24,762 bases of DNA from positions 1-24,762 of the forward strand of contig JAVBND010000113.1 of assembly GCA_031551775.1 (NCBI GenBank), given 5' to 3'. The stretch's first letter is position 1, and every line of letters begins with the position of its first letter. Both the position numbers and the translations under genes were made by a program. This document shows, one piece after another, positions 14,150 through 22,764 of the stretch. The notes beneath the pieces were generated by a model. The model was given only the letters and a program-made list of their open reading frames with translations. It did no database searches and was not told where the DNA came from. The DNA is from Anaerozeibacter sp031551775. Lineage in GTDB: Bacteria; Bacillota; Clostridia; Christensenellales; Aristaeellaceae.

Positions 14150-15643
14150 CTACCCTTCCATGGTTGCATAGGTCATAATCCGGGTTTGCGTCGCCTCGGA
14201 AATATCCATGCTGCCGGTCACTCTACCCTCGCTCATCACGATGATGCGGTCGGACATTCGAAGCAATTCCGGCATTTCGCTCGAGATCATGATGATGGAC
14301 TTGCCTTCGTCGATCATGTCGTTCATCAGCTTGTAGATCTCGCTCTTCGCTCCGACGTCGATGCCGCGGGTGGGTTCGTCGAAGATCAGCACCTCGCACT
14401 GGCGGATCAGCCACTTGGCCAGGACGATCTTTTGTTGGTTGCCGCCGGAGAGGTTGCGCACCAATTGGCGGATGCCGGGCGTCTTGATGGAGAGTTTCTG
14501 GACGTAGTCCTTCGCGATGGCGTCGATCTTGCGGTCGTTGACAAGGCCGAGCGTCACGTATTTCTCAAGGTCCGCCATGACGCAGTTGTCGCGCACGCTC
14601 AGGCCGGTCGATATGCCAAACGCCTTGCGGTCTTCCGACAAATATCCGATGCCGAGCTTGACCGCGTCGCTCGGCGAATGGATGTCCACTTTTTTGCCGT
14701 GGAAGATCACTTCGCCGCCCGCCTTGGGATCCGCGCCAAAGAGCGCGCGCACGGTTTCGGTGCGGCCCGCGCCGACCAGGCCCGCCAAGCCCAGAATTTC
14801 ACCCTTTCTAAGTTCAAAGGACACGTCCTTGACGTTGTGGGCGACCATGTTCTTGACTTCAAGCACCACCGGCGCGTCCGGGGCTACGTTGCTCTTTTGC
14901 TTGGGTTCCTCGAAAATCACGCGGCCGACCATCATGGAGATGATCTCGTCCTTGGTGACCTCCCGGGTATTGCGCGTGCCCACGTACTGGCCGTCGCGCA
15001 TGACGGTGATGCGGTCGGTGATCTGCCAGAGCTCTTCCAGGCGGTGAGAGATGTATATGATGCCATGGCCCTTCGCGCGCAGGTCCCGTATGAAACGGAA
15101 CAGCTCCTCGATCTCCGTATCGGTCAGGGGCGACGTGGGTTCGTCCATGACGAGCAACTCACTGTTGTGGTGAAGTGCTTTGGCGATCTCGACCATCTGC
15201 TGCTTGGCGACGGTCAGGTCCTTGACCACGGTCGTGGGCTTGATGTCAAGGTGCATGGACTTCATCATCTCGCCCGCGATTTTGTTGGCCTTGCGCTCAT
15301 CGAGGAAGATGCCGAGGGTCTTGGGCTCCGAACCGATGAAAATATTCTCGGCCACGGTCAGGTGCCCCATGAGGTTGAGCTCCTGGTGGATCATGCCGAT
15401 GCCGCGCTTCTGCGCGTCGATGGGACCGGACAGGTCGATCTCTTCGCCCTTGAAGAGGATCGTGCCGCCGTCCTTCTTATGGATACCGTTGAGTACCTTC
15501 ATCAGCGTGCTCTTGCCCGCTCCGTTCTCGCCGACCAGCGCGTGTACCTCGCCCGGCCTTACCTCAAGGCAGGCGCCGTCCAGCGCGTGTACCCCGGGGA
15601 AATATTTCTGTATGCCTGTCATCTCAAGCAATATTTCCGCCAT
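14150..15643 (-). CDS. Sugar ABC transporter ATPase, RbsA/MglA type
   Basis: The product has 497 residues and two fused ABC domains, as in ribose, galactose and xylose importers. The first has Walker A GENGAGKST near 38-46, a degenerate signature (VAKQQMVEIAKAL) and Walker B LLVMDEPTSPL; the second has the typical altered P-loop GLVGAGRTE, signature LSGGNQQKIVLAKWL and Walker B LIFDEPTRGID. GGGGTGA precedes the ATG at 15643. It is the first gene of the importer operon, transcribed from a promoter at 15808-15836 with a leader of about 155 bases. It energises uptake with the permease encoded next. Confidence 0.95.
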   Translation of the reverse strand: MAEILLEMTGIQKYFPGVHALDGACLEVRPGEVHALVGENGAGKSTLMKVLNGIHKKDGGTILFKGEEIDLSGPIDAQKRGIGMIHQELNLMGHLTVAENIFIGSEPKTLGIFLDERKANKIAGEMMKSMHLDIKPTTVVKDLTVAKQQMVEIAKALHHNSELLVMDEPTSPLTDTEIEELFRFIRDLRAKGHGIIYISHRLEELWQITDRITVMRDGQYVGTRNTREVTKDEIISMMVGRVIFEEPKQKSNVAPDAPVVLEVKNMVAHNVKDVSFELRKGEILGLAGLVGAGRTETVRALFGADPKAGGEVIFHGKKVDIHSPSDAVKLGIGYLSEDRKAFGISTGLSVRDNCVMADLEKYVTLGLVNDRKIDAIAKDYVQKLSIKTPGIRQLVRNLSGGNQQKIVLAKWLIRQCEVLIFDEPTRGIDVGAKSEIYKLMNDMIDEGKSIIMISSEMPELLRMSDRIIVMSEGRVTGSMDISEATQTRIMTYATMEG

Positions 15644-15743
15644 GTCGTCACCCCAATCCTATTGGCATTCATTGGCTTTATACGCATGAAGCAGCGCCCG
15701 TCCCCTTGCTGTTTCATTTGCCGCCGTTCAATTCGCTATATTT

Positions 15744-15790
15744 AAACCGAAAAATCCGGAATCAACCGATTGCCGTCGCCGTCTCGGTTT
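15744..15790 (-). other. Inverted repeat in the importer leader
   Basis: AAACCGA (15744-15750) and TCGGTTT (15784-15790) are inverted copies 33 bases apart, within the roughly 155-base untranslated leader of the importer operon. A leader structure is possible; a 7-base match may also be chance. I recognise no riboswitch here. Confidence 0.25.
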
Positions 15791-15807
15791 GCTTCCCCGT
15801 ATTATCA

Positions 15808-15836
15808 ATGATAGTAAAAATTCATGGTTAAGTCAA
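15808..15836 (-). promoter_or_regulatory. Promoter of the ABC importer operon
   Basis: On the minus strand TTGACT (15831-15836) and TATCAT (15808-15813) are separated by 17 bases. The expected start is near 15801, about 155 bases before the ATPase start codon. Confidence 0.7.
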
Positions 15837-15856
15837 TAGGTTTTGAAAAAAAATAA

Positions 15857-15870
15857 TTGAAACGTTTTAC
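15857..15870. promoter_or_regulatory. LacI-type operator-like site between divergent promoters
   Basis: TTGAAACGTTTTAC is an imperfect palindrome with the central CG of LacI-family sites. It lies 20 bases upstream of the importer -35 and 28 bases upstream of the regulator -35. It agrees at 10 of 14 positions with the perfect palindrome at 7149-7162, so one regulator could bind both. Confidence 0.45.
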
Positions 15871-15898
15871 CAGTATTTTCATTTTTTGTATTTCACTC

Positions 15899-15927
15899 TT
15901 GTCATCACACGGCAAAGTATGTATACT
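15899..15927 (+). promoter_or_regulatory. Promoter of the LacI-SBP fusion gene
   Basis: TTGTCA (15899-15904) and TATACT (15922-15927) are separated by 17 bases. The start near 15934 gives a leader of under 30 bases carrying GGAGGT (15950-15955) before the TTG start codon. Confidence 0.75.
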
Positions 15928-15961
15928 GTTGTTGATTTAAAATCCGGGGGGAGGTGGACTC

Positions 15962-18205
15962 TTGCCCAGCATCAAGGACGTCGCGCGCGACGCAGGCGTA
16001 TCGGTCGGTACGGTATCCAATTATCTGACCGGCAACAAGAAGGTCTCCCCAAAGGTTTCGCACGCAATCGAAAATGCCATCAAGGCCCTTGGATACCACC
16101 GCAACGCCAACGCCAAAAACCTGCGCACCGGCAACACGACCGAGATTGGCGTATTGCTGCCCAATGTCTACAGCCAATACTATTCGTTCCTCCTGGCGAG
16201 CATGGAGACCGAACTGCGCCAATCGGGCTATTCCATAAACCTGGGGCTTACCGGTGACGTGCCGGAAACCGAGATGAAAATCCTCGACCTCTTCGCGCAA
16301 AAAGGCGTGTGCGGGGTGATCTCGGTGTCCTGCCTTGACCAGGAAGCGCACAATAAACTGCCGCCCCAGATTCCCACGGTCTTCATCGACCGGGAAATTC
16401 GCCCGGGGCAAAGCAATTTCATCGGCTGCGACTGTTACCAGACGACGCTGTACCTGCTCGAGGAACTTAAGCGCCTGGGCCTTGAGCGCACCGCCCTTTT
16501 TACCGGCCCGCTATCCTTTTCCTGCGAACAGGACAGCGCGCGCGCCTACCGTGATTTTTGCGCGCGAACCGGCGACCGGCACGCACAAGAAGACCTGGTC
16601 TCAGTCCGCCTGACCAAGGAAGAGGGCTTTCGCGCGTGCGTGGAATACCTTCAAAGCCACCGCCCGGACGCCATCATTTCAACCTCGCGCGACCTGACCA
16701 ACGGCCTTGAGCAGGCGCTGTCACTGCTGGGCATTTCAACGCAATCGGGCATCCGCGTCATCTCCTTCGGTCAGGAAAACTGGAGCAAGTCAACCACCAG
16801 CAACGGCATCTTGCACACAATGCGTCCGGCCCACCTGATGGGCAAGAAGGCCGCCTCGCTCCTGATTGACAACATCAAGAGCCCGTTCCTGTTTGAGAAG
16901 CAGCAAATCGTCTTTCCGGACAAAATCATCGAACATCCGCTGGATGAAGGCGCCTCGGTCCCCTGTTCTGCCAAGCCTCAAAAGACGCTCAGGATCCTGA
17001 TGCTCGATTCGCCGAGCGCGCACGCGGCCATACAAACCCGGTCCGATTTCACGCGGGGCAGCGGCATCAACGCCGATATCACCCTGTGTGCCCATGACGC
17101 CCTGCTCTCCCGCCTCTTGTCGCCGGAATCGGATTTGACGGGCTATGATATCGTCATGTACGACAATCCCTGGCTCGACACGCTGGTCGCGGGCGGACGG
17201 CTTTCGGATATGACCGAACTTGCGCGGGAGGCGCGGTTGCCGCTTGACAGCTTCCTGCCAAGCCTCGTGGAAAAGATCGGCGTGGTCCGCGGCCAGCTTT
17301 ACGGCATTCCCTTCCTGTTCGGGCCTCAGTTGCTCCTCTACCGGAAGGATCTCTTTGAGGATGAACGGCTGCAGGAGCGCTTTGAAAAGAAGTATCACAC
17401 GCGGCTCAGACCGCCGCGCAGCTGGTTCGAGTTCAATGTTCAGTGCGGTTTTTTTACCCGCGCGCTGAACGGCGATTCCCCGACCGAGTACGGAACCGCC
17501 ATCGCGGCCCAGAACCAAAGCGTCTTGATGCCGGAGCTCTTGCCCCGCGTCTGGGCCTACGGCGGCGCGGTGTTTGACGCGCATGGGCACGCCGCTACGC
17601 ACACTCCGGCCTTTCAAAAGGGCGTGGCCAGCTTCCTTGACGCGGTCAAATCGGCTTCCCCAGGCACAGCCAATTACGCGGTGGAGCAGACCGTGGCCGA
17701 TTTCCATCAGGGAAAGGCCGCGATGCTGGTCAGCTTTGCCTCCTTCGTCGCGGACGTAAACAATTTCAGAAAATCCAAGATCATCGGCAAGATCGGATAC
17801 TCGACCATCCCCGGCGGCGTGTCGATCTTCTCGGGATGGGGACTGGGCGTCACCGCCGCGTCCGCGCAAAAGACGGAAGCGCTCTCCTTCATCCGCTGGA
17901 TCTGCGATCCGCAGGTGAGCAATTACTTCGCCATACTGGACGGGCAGTCCGCGCTCATGAGCGCCTACGTCAACGACGAACTGATCAGCCATTACCCGTG
18001 GCTGCCCATCATTCACCAGTCCTACCAGAACAACCGCAGGCGCATAGCGCCCATGCGCAAGGACGGCAGCATCGTCTCGATCACCGAGGTTGAGCGGCTG
18101 ATCTACCAATGCACCATGGAAATTCTCGGCGAGAAGGTGACGATAAACACAGCGCTGATGAAGTTGACGGACAACATTGAGGCGCTCCTGAACGCGCCGG
18201 GGTAA
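15962..18205 (+). CDS. LacI-family regulator fused to a solute-binding-protein domain
   Basis: The product has 747 residues, over twice the usual LacI length (about 340). Residues 1-50 are a LacI helix-turn-helix (PSIKDVARDAGVSVGTVSNY) with the hinge before RTGNTTEIGVLLPN; about 60-330 form a LacI-type periplasmic-binding-like sensor (VFIDREI, VISFGQENW). From about 340 to the end there is a second sensor like extracellular solute-binding proteins of family 1: YDIVMYDNPWLDTLV, GQLYGIPFLFG, LLLYRKDLFED, PPRSWFEF, and GVSIFSGWGLGV. No signal peptide or membrane helix is present, so both sensors should act in the cytoplasm. The start codon is TTG with GGAGGT 6 bases away. It is divergent from a sugar importer and probably controls it; two sensors could respond to two ligands. 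Confidence 0.88.
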   Translation: MPSIKDVARDAGVSVGTVSNYLTGNKKVSPKVSHAIENAIKALGYHRNANAKNLRTGNTTEIGVLLPNVYSQYYSFLLASMETELRQSGYSINLGLTGDVPETEMKILDLFAQKGVCGVISVSCLDQEAHNKLPPQIPTVFIDREIRPGQSNFIGCDCYQTTLYLLEELKRLGLERTALFTGPLSFSCEQDSARAYRDFCARTGDRHAQEDLVSVRLTKEEGFRACVEYLQSHRPDAIISTSRDLTNGLEQALSLLGISTQSGIRVISFGQENWSKSTTSNGILHTMRPAHLMGKKAASLLIDNIKSPFLFEKQQIVFPDKIIEHPLDEGASVPCSAKPQKTLRILMLDSPSAHAAIQTRSDFTRGSGINADITLCAHDALLSRLLSPESDLTGYDIVMYDNPWLDTLVAGGRLSDMTELAREARLPLDSFLPSLVEKIGVVRGQLYGIPFLFGPQLLLYRKDLFEDERLQERFEKKYHTRLRPPRSWFEFNVQCGFFTRALNGDSPTEYGTAIAAQNQSVLMPELLPRVWAYGGAVFDAHGHAATHTPAFQKGVASFLDAVKSASPGTANYAVEQTVADFHQGKAAMLVSFASFVADVNNFRKSKIIGKIGYSTIPGGVSIFSGWGLGVTAASAQKTEALSFIRWICDPQVSNYFAILDGQSALMSAYVNDELISHYPWLPIIHQSYQNNRRRIAPMRKDGSIVSITEVERLIYQCTMEILGEKVTINTALMKLTDNIEALLNAPG

Positions 18206-18215
18206 TGGAAACAAG

Positions 18216-18257
18216 GACCGGGGCCGGATCACAAAGGGCCGCCCCGGTCACTTTTTT
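18216..18257 (+). terminator. Intrinsic terminator between convergent genes
   Basis: GACCGGGGC (18216-18224) pairs with GCCCCGGTC (18241-18249), followed by a six-T run (18252-18257). It ends the fusion-regulator transcript; the T run overlaps the last codons of the convergent aldo/keto reductase gene. Confidence 0.8.
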
Positions 18258-19266
18258 ATCGCGCGATGGTCCCGTCCTCGTCCCACAAATCATGCCAGTC
18301 GCCGGCGCCCGGCCACAGGAAAACCTGTCCCTTGACCAGGCGGCACCCGCGCTCCGCCTTCTTCAGCGCTTCCATCTCCTCCCCGGTCAGCGGGTCCTGC
18401 GTTATGCATTTCAAATTGCTCACGTAATTGGCCTCGCGAACCGAGAACGGGATCGGAATCTGGCCGCGCTGAACGGCCCACTTGAGGCAGATCTGCGCCG
18501 GATGCACGCCGTGCGCCCGGGCGGCCTCGGTCACTTCCGGCGCTTCCATGTCGGCCACATCAGTAGGCGTCACGTCGCGCTCAGGCCTGTTGGGACTGCC
18601 GATGGGACAAAAACCGATGGGCACAATGCCCTGCTGGACCACGTAATCGAAAAGTTCCTGTTGCTGAAAGCACGGATGCATCTCCATCTCAATCAGCGTG
18701 GGCCTGACACGGACGATGGGCAATACCGCGTCCAGCTTCGCCCTCGTCATGTTGCTCATGCCCAGGTTCCGGACAAGCCCCATATCGTGCAAACGCTCCA
18801 TCTGCTGCCAGGTCGCCATGAAGGCGTCCACCGAGAACGGCGTGCTGTCGGGATTGCGGCTGTCGCCGTCACAGCCCGGCGCGTGGTAGTTCGGGAAGGG
18901 CCAGTGCACGAAGAACGCGTCCACATAATCAAGCCCCAGGTCCTTGAGCGTCTTGGCGCAGGAAATGAGCACATCGCCCCGGCCGTGCATGTCGTTCCAG
19001 ACCTTTGAGGTGATGAACAGCTCATCGCGCGTGACGATGCCTTCCTTGAACGCTTCCTCAAACACGCGCCCGATCAAGTCCTCATTGCCGTAGACCGCCG
19101 CGCAGTCAAACAAACGGTAGCCCGCGCGAATGGCCCCGGCCACCGCGCCCGCCACCTGCTCGGGCGAGAAGTGATCGCTGCCAAAGGTACCCATACCAAT
19201 CGCCGGGATTTTTTCACCGGTCGAGAGTGTTTTTTGGGGAACCAGTTTCGGATCGATGAATTCCAT
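18256..19266 (-). CDS. Aldo/keto reductase
   Basis: This is a 336-residue NAD(P)H-dependent oxidoreductase with a TIM-barrel fold, likely interconverting an aldose or ketose and a polyol. The catalytic tetrad is visible: Asp54 and Tyr59 (FDCAAVYGNE), Lys88 (SKVW) and His121 (VHWP). The C-terminal cofactor segment is the PIPFSVREANYVSN region, with an altered form of the usual 'IPKS...R...N'. The ATG at 19266 is chosen over far-upstream in-frame starts because GGAAGGG precedes it and it begins the barrel correctly. It is the last gene of a five-gene unit, 16 bases after the PfkB kinase gene, and may provide the polyol or remove an aldehyde in that pathway. Confidence 0.9.
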   Translation of the reverse strand: MEFIDPKLVPQKTLSTGEKIPAIGMGTFGSDHFSPEQVAGAVAGAIRAGYRLFDCAAVYGNEDLIGRVFEEAFKEGIVTRDELFITSKVWNDMHGRGDVLISCAKTLKDLGLDYVDAFFVHWPFPNYHAPGCDGDSRNPDSTPFSVDAFMATWQQMERLHDMGLVRNLGMSNMTRAKLDAVLPIVRVRPTLIEMEMHPCFQQQELFDYVVQQGIVPIGFCPIGSPNRPERDVTPTDVADMEAPEVTEAARAHGVHPAQICLKWAVQRGQIPIPFSVREANYVSNLKCITQDPLTGEEMEALKKAERGCRLVKGQVFLWPGAGDWHDLWDEDGTIAR

Positions 19267-19282
19267 GGTTGAGCCCTTCCTT

Positions 19283-20215
19283 CTAAAAAATCGTATCGAT
19301 GGTGATCTTGGGATAAATCCGATCAAAATCCGCCGGGTCGTACCCGCCGGTCGCCATGGACAGCGCGCCCGCCGCCGACACCGCGACCGCAAGGCGCAGC
19401 ATCTCCTTCGGGTGAAGCCCCCGCCCAAGCCCCACGGCGAAACCCGCCAGCATGCCGTCGCCGCAGCCCACGGTGTTGACCGGCGTGATGCGCGGCGGCC
19501 GTCCATGCCACGCGCCGTCCCGCGACACGAGCAGCGCGCCCTCGGCCCCGAGCGACACCGCGACCAGGGCGACCCCTGTTTCGTAAAGCTTGCGCGCGGC
19601 CCCGACGACTTCGTCAAAATCCCGCACCTCGTGGCCGAGCAACTGCGCGATTTCATCTTTGTTGGGCTTGACCAAGGTCGGAAGCGCTTTGACCGCACGC
19701 TTGAGCGCCTCACCGCTCGTGTCAAGCAGTACGCGCTTGCCCGCGTCCCGGCACAAGGCGATCAAGCGCCCATAGGCGTCCTTCGGCATGCCCTCGGGCA
19801 GGCTGCCCGACAGCGTCACCACGTCGGCATGGGCGAGTTCCCGCGCGAAGTCCTCATAGAACCGCTCGACTTCCTCGCCCGTCACCGGCGCGCCCGGTTC
19901 GAGGTATTCGGTGCTCTCGTTTTTCGTCATGTCCCAACCGTTGATGCAACTGCGCGTCTCGCTCGCGACATGGGTGAAGGCGCGCCTGATGTTCGCCTCG
20001 GTGATGAGCGATTCAAAATATTGCCCGATGAAGCCGCCCACAAACCCGGTTGCCGTGACTTTTTCGCCGAGTCCGGCCGCCACGCGCGCGACGTTCATGC
20101 CCTTGCCGCCCGCCGTGTTGATTACCTTCTCGACCCGCATCACCGTGTAGGGATCAAGGCGCTTGATCATGTACAGCTTGTCGATCGACGCGTTCAGCGT
20201 TACCGTCAAAATCAT
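19283..20215 (-). CDS. PfkB-family hexose-phosphate kinase (1-phosphofructokinase/tagatose-6-phosphate kinase type)
   Basis: The product has 310 residues, the normal length. MILTVTLNASIDKLY at the N-terminus and GGKGMNVARVAAGLG are typical of the FruK/LacC branch of ribokinases; the catalytic Asp is in NTVGCGDGMLAG, and PNKDEI is the conserved nucleotide-site stretch. It should phosphorylate fructose 1-phosphate or tagatose 6-phosphate to a ketohexose 1,6-bisphosphate. The neighbours (class II aldolase and galactitol-phosphate-dehydrogenase-like enzyme) favour the tagatose route, but the sequence does not exclude fructose 1-phosphate. GAGAGGAA precedes the ATG, and 12 bases separate it from the dehydrogenase gene. 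Confidence 0.9.
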   Translation of the reverse strand: MILTVTLNASIDKLYMIKRLDPYTVMRVEKVINTAGGKGMNVARVAAGLGEKVTATGFVGGFIGQYFESLITEANIRRAFTHVASETRSCINGWDMTKNESTEYLEPGAPVTGEEVERFYEDFARELAHADVVTLSGSLPEGMPKDAYGRLIALCRDAGKRVLLDTSGEALKRAVKALPTLVKPNKDEIAQLLGHEVRDFDEVVGAARKLYETGVALVAVSLGAEGALLVSRDGAWHGRPPRITPVNTVGCGDGMLAGFAVGLGRGLHPKEMLRLAVAVSAAGALSMATGGYDPADFDRIYPKITIDTIF

Positions 20216-20227
20216 ATTCGGTTCCTC

Positions 20228-21277
20228 TCATTCCTCATTGACCAGCATGATTTTGCCGTGCACGCCCTGCGGATTCTTGTAAAGTTCAAAAGCCTCGGCG
20301 GCCCGCGCCATCGGGTAGCGGCGGAAGATGAACCCGGGGTCGAACTTGAGCGCGCCCGTTGCAAAGTAGTGCGCGGTCTCCTCCCACTCCTTGCCCGGAA
20401 AGGGCGCGGAATAGCTCATCCAACTGCCGGTTAGGTAAAACTCCTTGCGGTTCATGTTCTCCCACTCGCGCGGGGAAAAGGTCATGTCCCGGTGCGGCGT
20501 TCCGATGAAGCATACGCGGGCCTTGTTGCCCGCGAGGGCAAACGCCATCTTCATGGTTGCGGGGTTGCCCGCGGTTTCAAACACGTTTTGGTAACCCCTT
20601 GCGCCGGTGAGCGCCATGGCCCGGTCCATGAAACCCTCACAGAGCGTATTGACCGATTCGTCCGCGCCCATGCGCATGGCGAGATCGAGCCGGCCTTCGT
20701 CGATGTCGAAGGCCACGATCTTCTTCGCTCCGAAAATCTTCGCCCATTGGAGGGCGAAGATCCCGATGGTGCCGCACCCAAGCACACATACCGTCTCGCC
20801 GCCCTTGTACCCCGCCTGCAAAATCCCGTGCAGCGCGACGGTCGAAGGCTCAAACATGGCGGCCTGCTCGTAGGGAATCGCGGGATCGTACACGACCGCG
20901 TTTCGCTCGGGAATCACCACATAATCGGCAAAGCTGCCCTGCTGGCGGCTGCCGATGAAGCTGTAGTTTTTACACAGCGCGAAATTGCCTTGCTGGCAAT
21001 CGGCGCACTTCATGCAGGGCACGAGCGGCGCGCCGCTGACGGTGTCGCCCACCTTGACGCCGGTCACGCCCTCCCCCACCTCCACCACATCGCCCGCGAA
21101 TTCGTGCCCCAGCACGACGGGATAGAAGTGCGCGCCGTTGTGCAACACGCGCGGCACGTCGCTTCCGCAAATGCCGCTCGCCCGCACCTTTACCTTGACC
21201 GTGCCCGGCACCAATACGGGCGTCTCATATTCCGCGTAGCGAATGTCCTCATTCCCGTACAAAACAGCCGCCTTCAT
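20228..21277 (-). CDS. gatD: Zinc-dependent polyol dehydrogenase, galactitol-1-phosphate 5-dehydrogenase-like
   Basis: This is a 349-residue medium-chain dehydrogenase. Catalytic zinc ligands are Cys37 (GICGSD), His58 and Glu59 (GHEF); the structural-zinc cysteines are 88, 91, 94 and 102; the Rossmann motif is GCGTIG near 167. Several stretches closely match E. coli GatD as I remember it: GSDVPRVLHNGAHFYPV, NYSFIGSRQQGSFADY and GSWMSYSAPFPGKEWEE. GatD oxidises galactitol 1-phosphate to tagatose 6-phosphate with NAD. The start overlaps the stop of the preceding kinase gene by 4 bases (ATGA). No galactitol PTS is nearby, so the enzyme could instead use a free polyol or a phosphate made by the FGGY kinase. 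The symbol is a best guess. Confidence 0.8.
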   Translation of the reverse strand: MKAAVLYGNEDIRYAEYETPVLVPGTVKVKVRASGICGSDVPRVLHNGAHFYPVVLGHEFAGDVVEVGEGVTGVKVGDTVSGAPLVPCMKCADCQQGNFALCKNYSFIGSRQQGSFADYVVIPERNAVVYDPAIPYEQAAMFEPSTVALHGILQAGYKGGETVCVLGCGTIGIFALQWAKIFGAKKIVAFDIDEGRLDLAMRMGADESVNTLCEGFMDRAMALTGARGYQNVFETAGNPATMKMAFALAGNKARVCFIGTPHRDMTFSPREWENMNRKEFYLTGSWMSYSAPFPGKEWEETAHYFATGALKFDPGFIFRRYPMARAAEAFELYKNPQGVHGKIMLVNEE

Positions 21278-22761
21278 TGCTCCGCCTCCCCGTTCATCAT
21301 CGGTTCCAGCCGCTCGTACAGCGAGCGGTACTTTTCGTATCCGCGGTCATAGACGCTTTTTACGGCCGCGTCCGGCTCATGGACGCGCGTCACGCGGATT
21401 GATCGTTCAACCGCTTCCTCAAAGCTTCCAAACACGCCCGTCCCCACGCCCGCGAGCACCGCCGCGCCGAAGGTGGTCGCCGTATCGCTGAAAGGCACCT
21501 CGATCACCTTGCCGGTGACATCGGCCTTGATCCCGGTCCACACGCGGCTGTTGGCAGCTCCGCCCATGGCGCGCAGGCTCGTAACCGCGCCGCCCGCGTC
21601 CTTTGCCACCTCCAGGTTGTGCCGAAGCGAATACGCCACGCCCTCCATTGCCGCGCGGATCATGTGAGAACGGGTGTGCGCGTAGGTCAAGCCGAAGAAT
21701 ACGCCCCGCGCGTTGGGGTTCCACAGAGGGCTTCGCTCCCCCGTCATGTACGGAAGGAACAACAGACCGTCGCTGCCGGGCCGGACGCCACTGGCAAGCG
21801 CGCTCATTTCCTCAAAACTCAGCTCCGGGCAGACGGTCTCCCTGAGCCACTTGAGCGCGCCGCCGCCGCCGGTCGTGCCGCCCTGCAAGAGCCAGCGCCC
21901 CGGCACCGCGTGAAAGCCCAGAATCAGGCGCCGATCGGCGGCATAGCGATCGATGCAAAGGCTCATGCCCCCCGCCTGCCCGCCCTGCTCCTGCGTTTGA
22001 CCGCTCTCAATGACGCCCGCGCCCAGCGTCCCGCACGCGGCGTCGAGCGCGCCCGCAACGACCGGCGTGCCCGCGAGCAGGCCTGTCAACGCCGCGGCAT
22101 CCCGCGTGACGCGCCCGATCACCTCGTGCGACGGGTGAATCTCAGGCAAAAGATGCGGGCGAACCCCAACGCGCCGCGCCACGTCAGGATCCCAGCGCCC
22201 GGTGCGCATATTGAAGCAGCACAGCCCATATCCCTGCGACAAGTCCTGCGTGACTTTCCCGGTCAGGCGCTCTACCAAAAAGGAATTTGATTGGAGAATG
22301 TGCTCCGCACGGGCGTACACGTCGGGCAGATTGTTCTTGTACCACAAAATCTTGGGCAAGGTGTAGCTCGGCTGAAGGGGGTTGCCCGAAAGGGCAAAGA
22401 TCTCTTCCTCCGGAATCTCAAGGCGAATCTGATCGCACTCGGCCCGCGCGCGGGTGTCGGTCCAGATGGGGGTGCGGGTGAGCGCCGCGCCGTACTTGTC
22501 CACCGCGACGGCCGACCAGCTTTGCCCGTCGATGCCCACGCCCGCGATGTCCGCCGGGCCGATCCCGCTTCCCTCGAGCAAGGCGCGAATCGCCGCGCAC
22601 GCGGCCTTCCACCAGTCTTCGGGATCCTGCTCAGCCCAGCCGGGTTTTGGGTAATAAACCGGGTAGGCTTCGGTCGCTTGCAAGAGGACGCGCCCCGCCT
22701 CGTCAAAAAGCGCGGCCTTTAGGCCCGATGTGCCGATGTCGATCCCCAGCAACGCGCCCAT
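21274..22761 (-). CDS. FGGY-family carbohydrate kinase, xylulokinase-like
   Basis: The product has 495 residues. The phosphate loop is GIDIGTSGLKAALFDE, then GWAEQDPEDWW, the substrate region GVGIDGQSWSAVAVD, TPIWTDTRA, and the C-terminal MGGAANSRVWTGIKADVTGK, in the order found in XylB. The usual xylulokinase 'SGQMHG' is replaced by DGQSWS, so the substrate is probably not xylulose. It follows the aldolase gene by 3 bases and overlaps the dehydrogenase start by 4, so it belongs tightly to this operon. It likely supplies the sugar or polyol phosphate that the dehydrogenase or PfkB kinase uses. Confidence 0.88.
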   Translation of the reverse strand: MGALLGIDIGTSGLKAALFDEAGRVLLQATEAYPVYYPKPGWAEQDPEDWWKAACAAIRALLEGSGIGPADIAGVGIDGQSWSAVAVDKYGAALTRTPIWTDTRARAECDQIRLEIPEEEIFALSGNPLQPSYTLPKILWYKNNLPDVYARAEHILQSNSFLVERLTGKVTQDLSQGYGLCCFNMRTGRWDPDVARRVGVRPHLLPEIHPSHEVIGRVTRDAAALTGLLAGTPVVAGALDAACGTLGAGVIESGQTQEQGGQAGGMSLCIDRYAADRRLILGFHAVPGRWLLQGGTTGGGGALKWLRETVCPELSFEEMSALASGVRPGSDGLLFLPYMTGERSPLWNPNARGVFFGLTYAHTRSHMIRAAMEGVAYSLRHNLEVAKDAGGAVTSLRAMGGAANSRVWTGIKADVTGKVIEVPFSDTATTFGAAVLAGVGTGVFGSFEEAVERSIRVTRVHEPDAAVKSVYDRGYEKYRSLYERLEPMMNGEAEQ

Positions 22762-22764
22762 ACC

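Noticed and set aside
14105..15745. 546-codon plus-strand frame opposite the importer ATPase
   Set aside because: It is antisense to a gene with all ABC motifs; long open antisense frames are expected in GC-rich coding DNA.
16790..18232. 480-codon minus-strand frame opposite the fusion regulator
   Set aside because: The plus-strand product has clear LacI and binding-protein motifs, a promoter and a ribosome site; the antisense frame has none.
19267..19725. N-terminal extension of the aldo/keto reductase to an upstream in-frame ATG
   Set aside because: The extension lies antisense-free but out of frame within the PfkB gene, whose motifs are clear. The ATG at 19266 has its own ribosome site and matches the family start.
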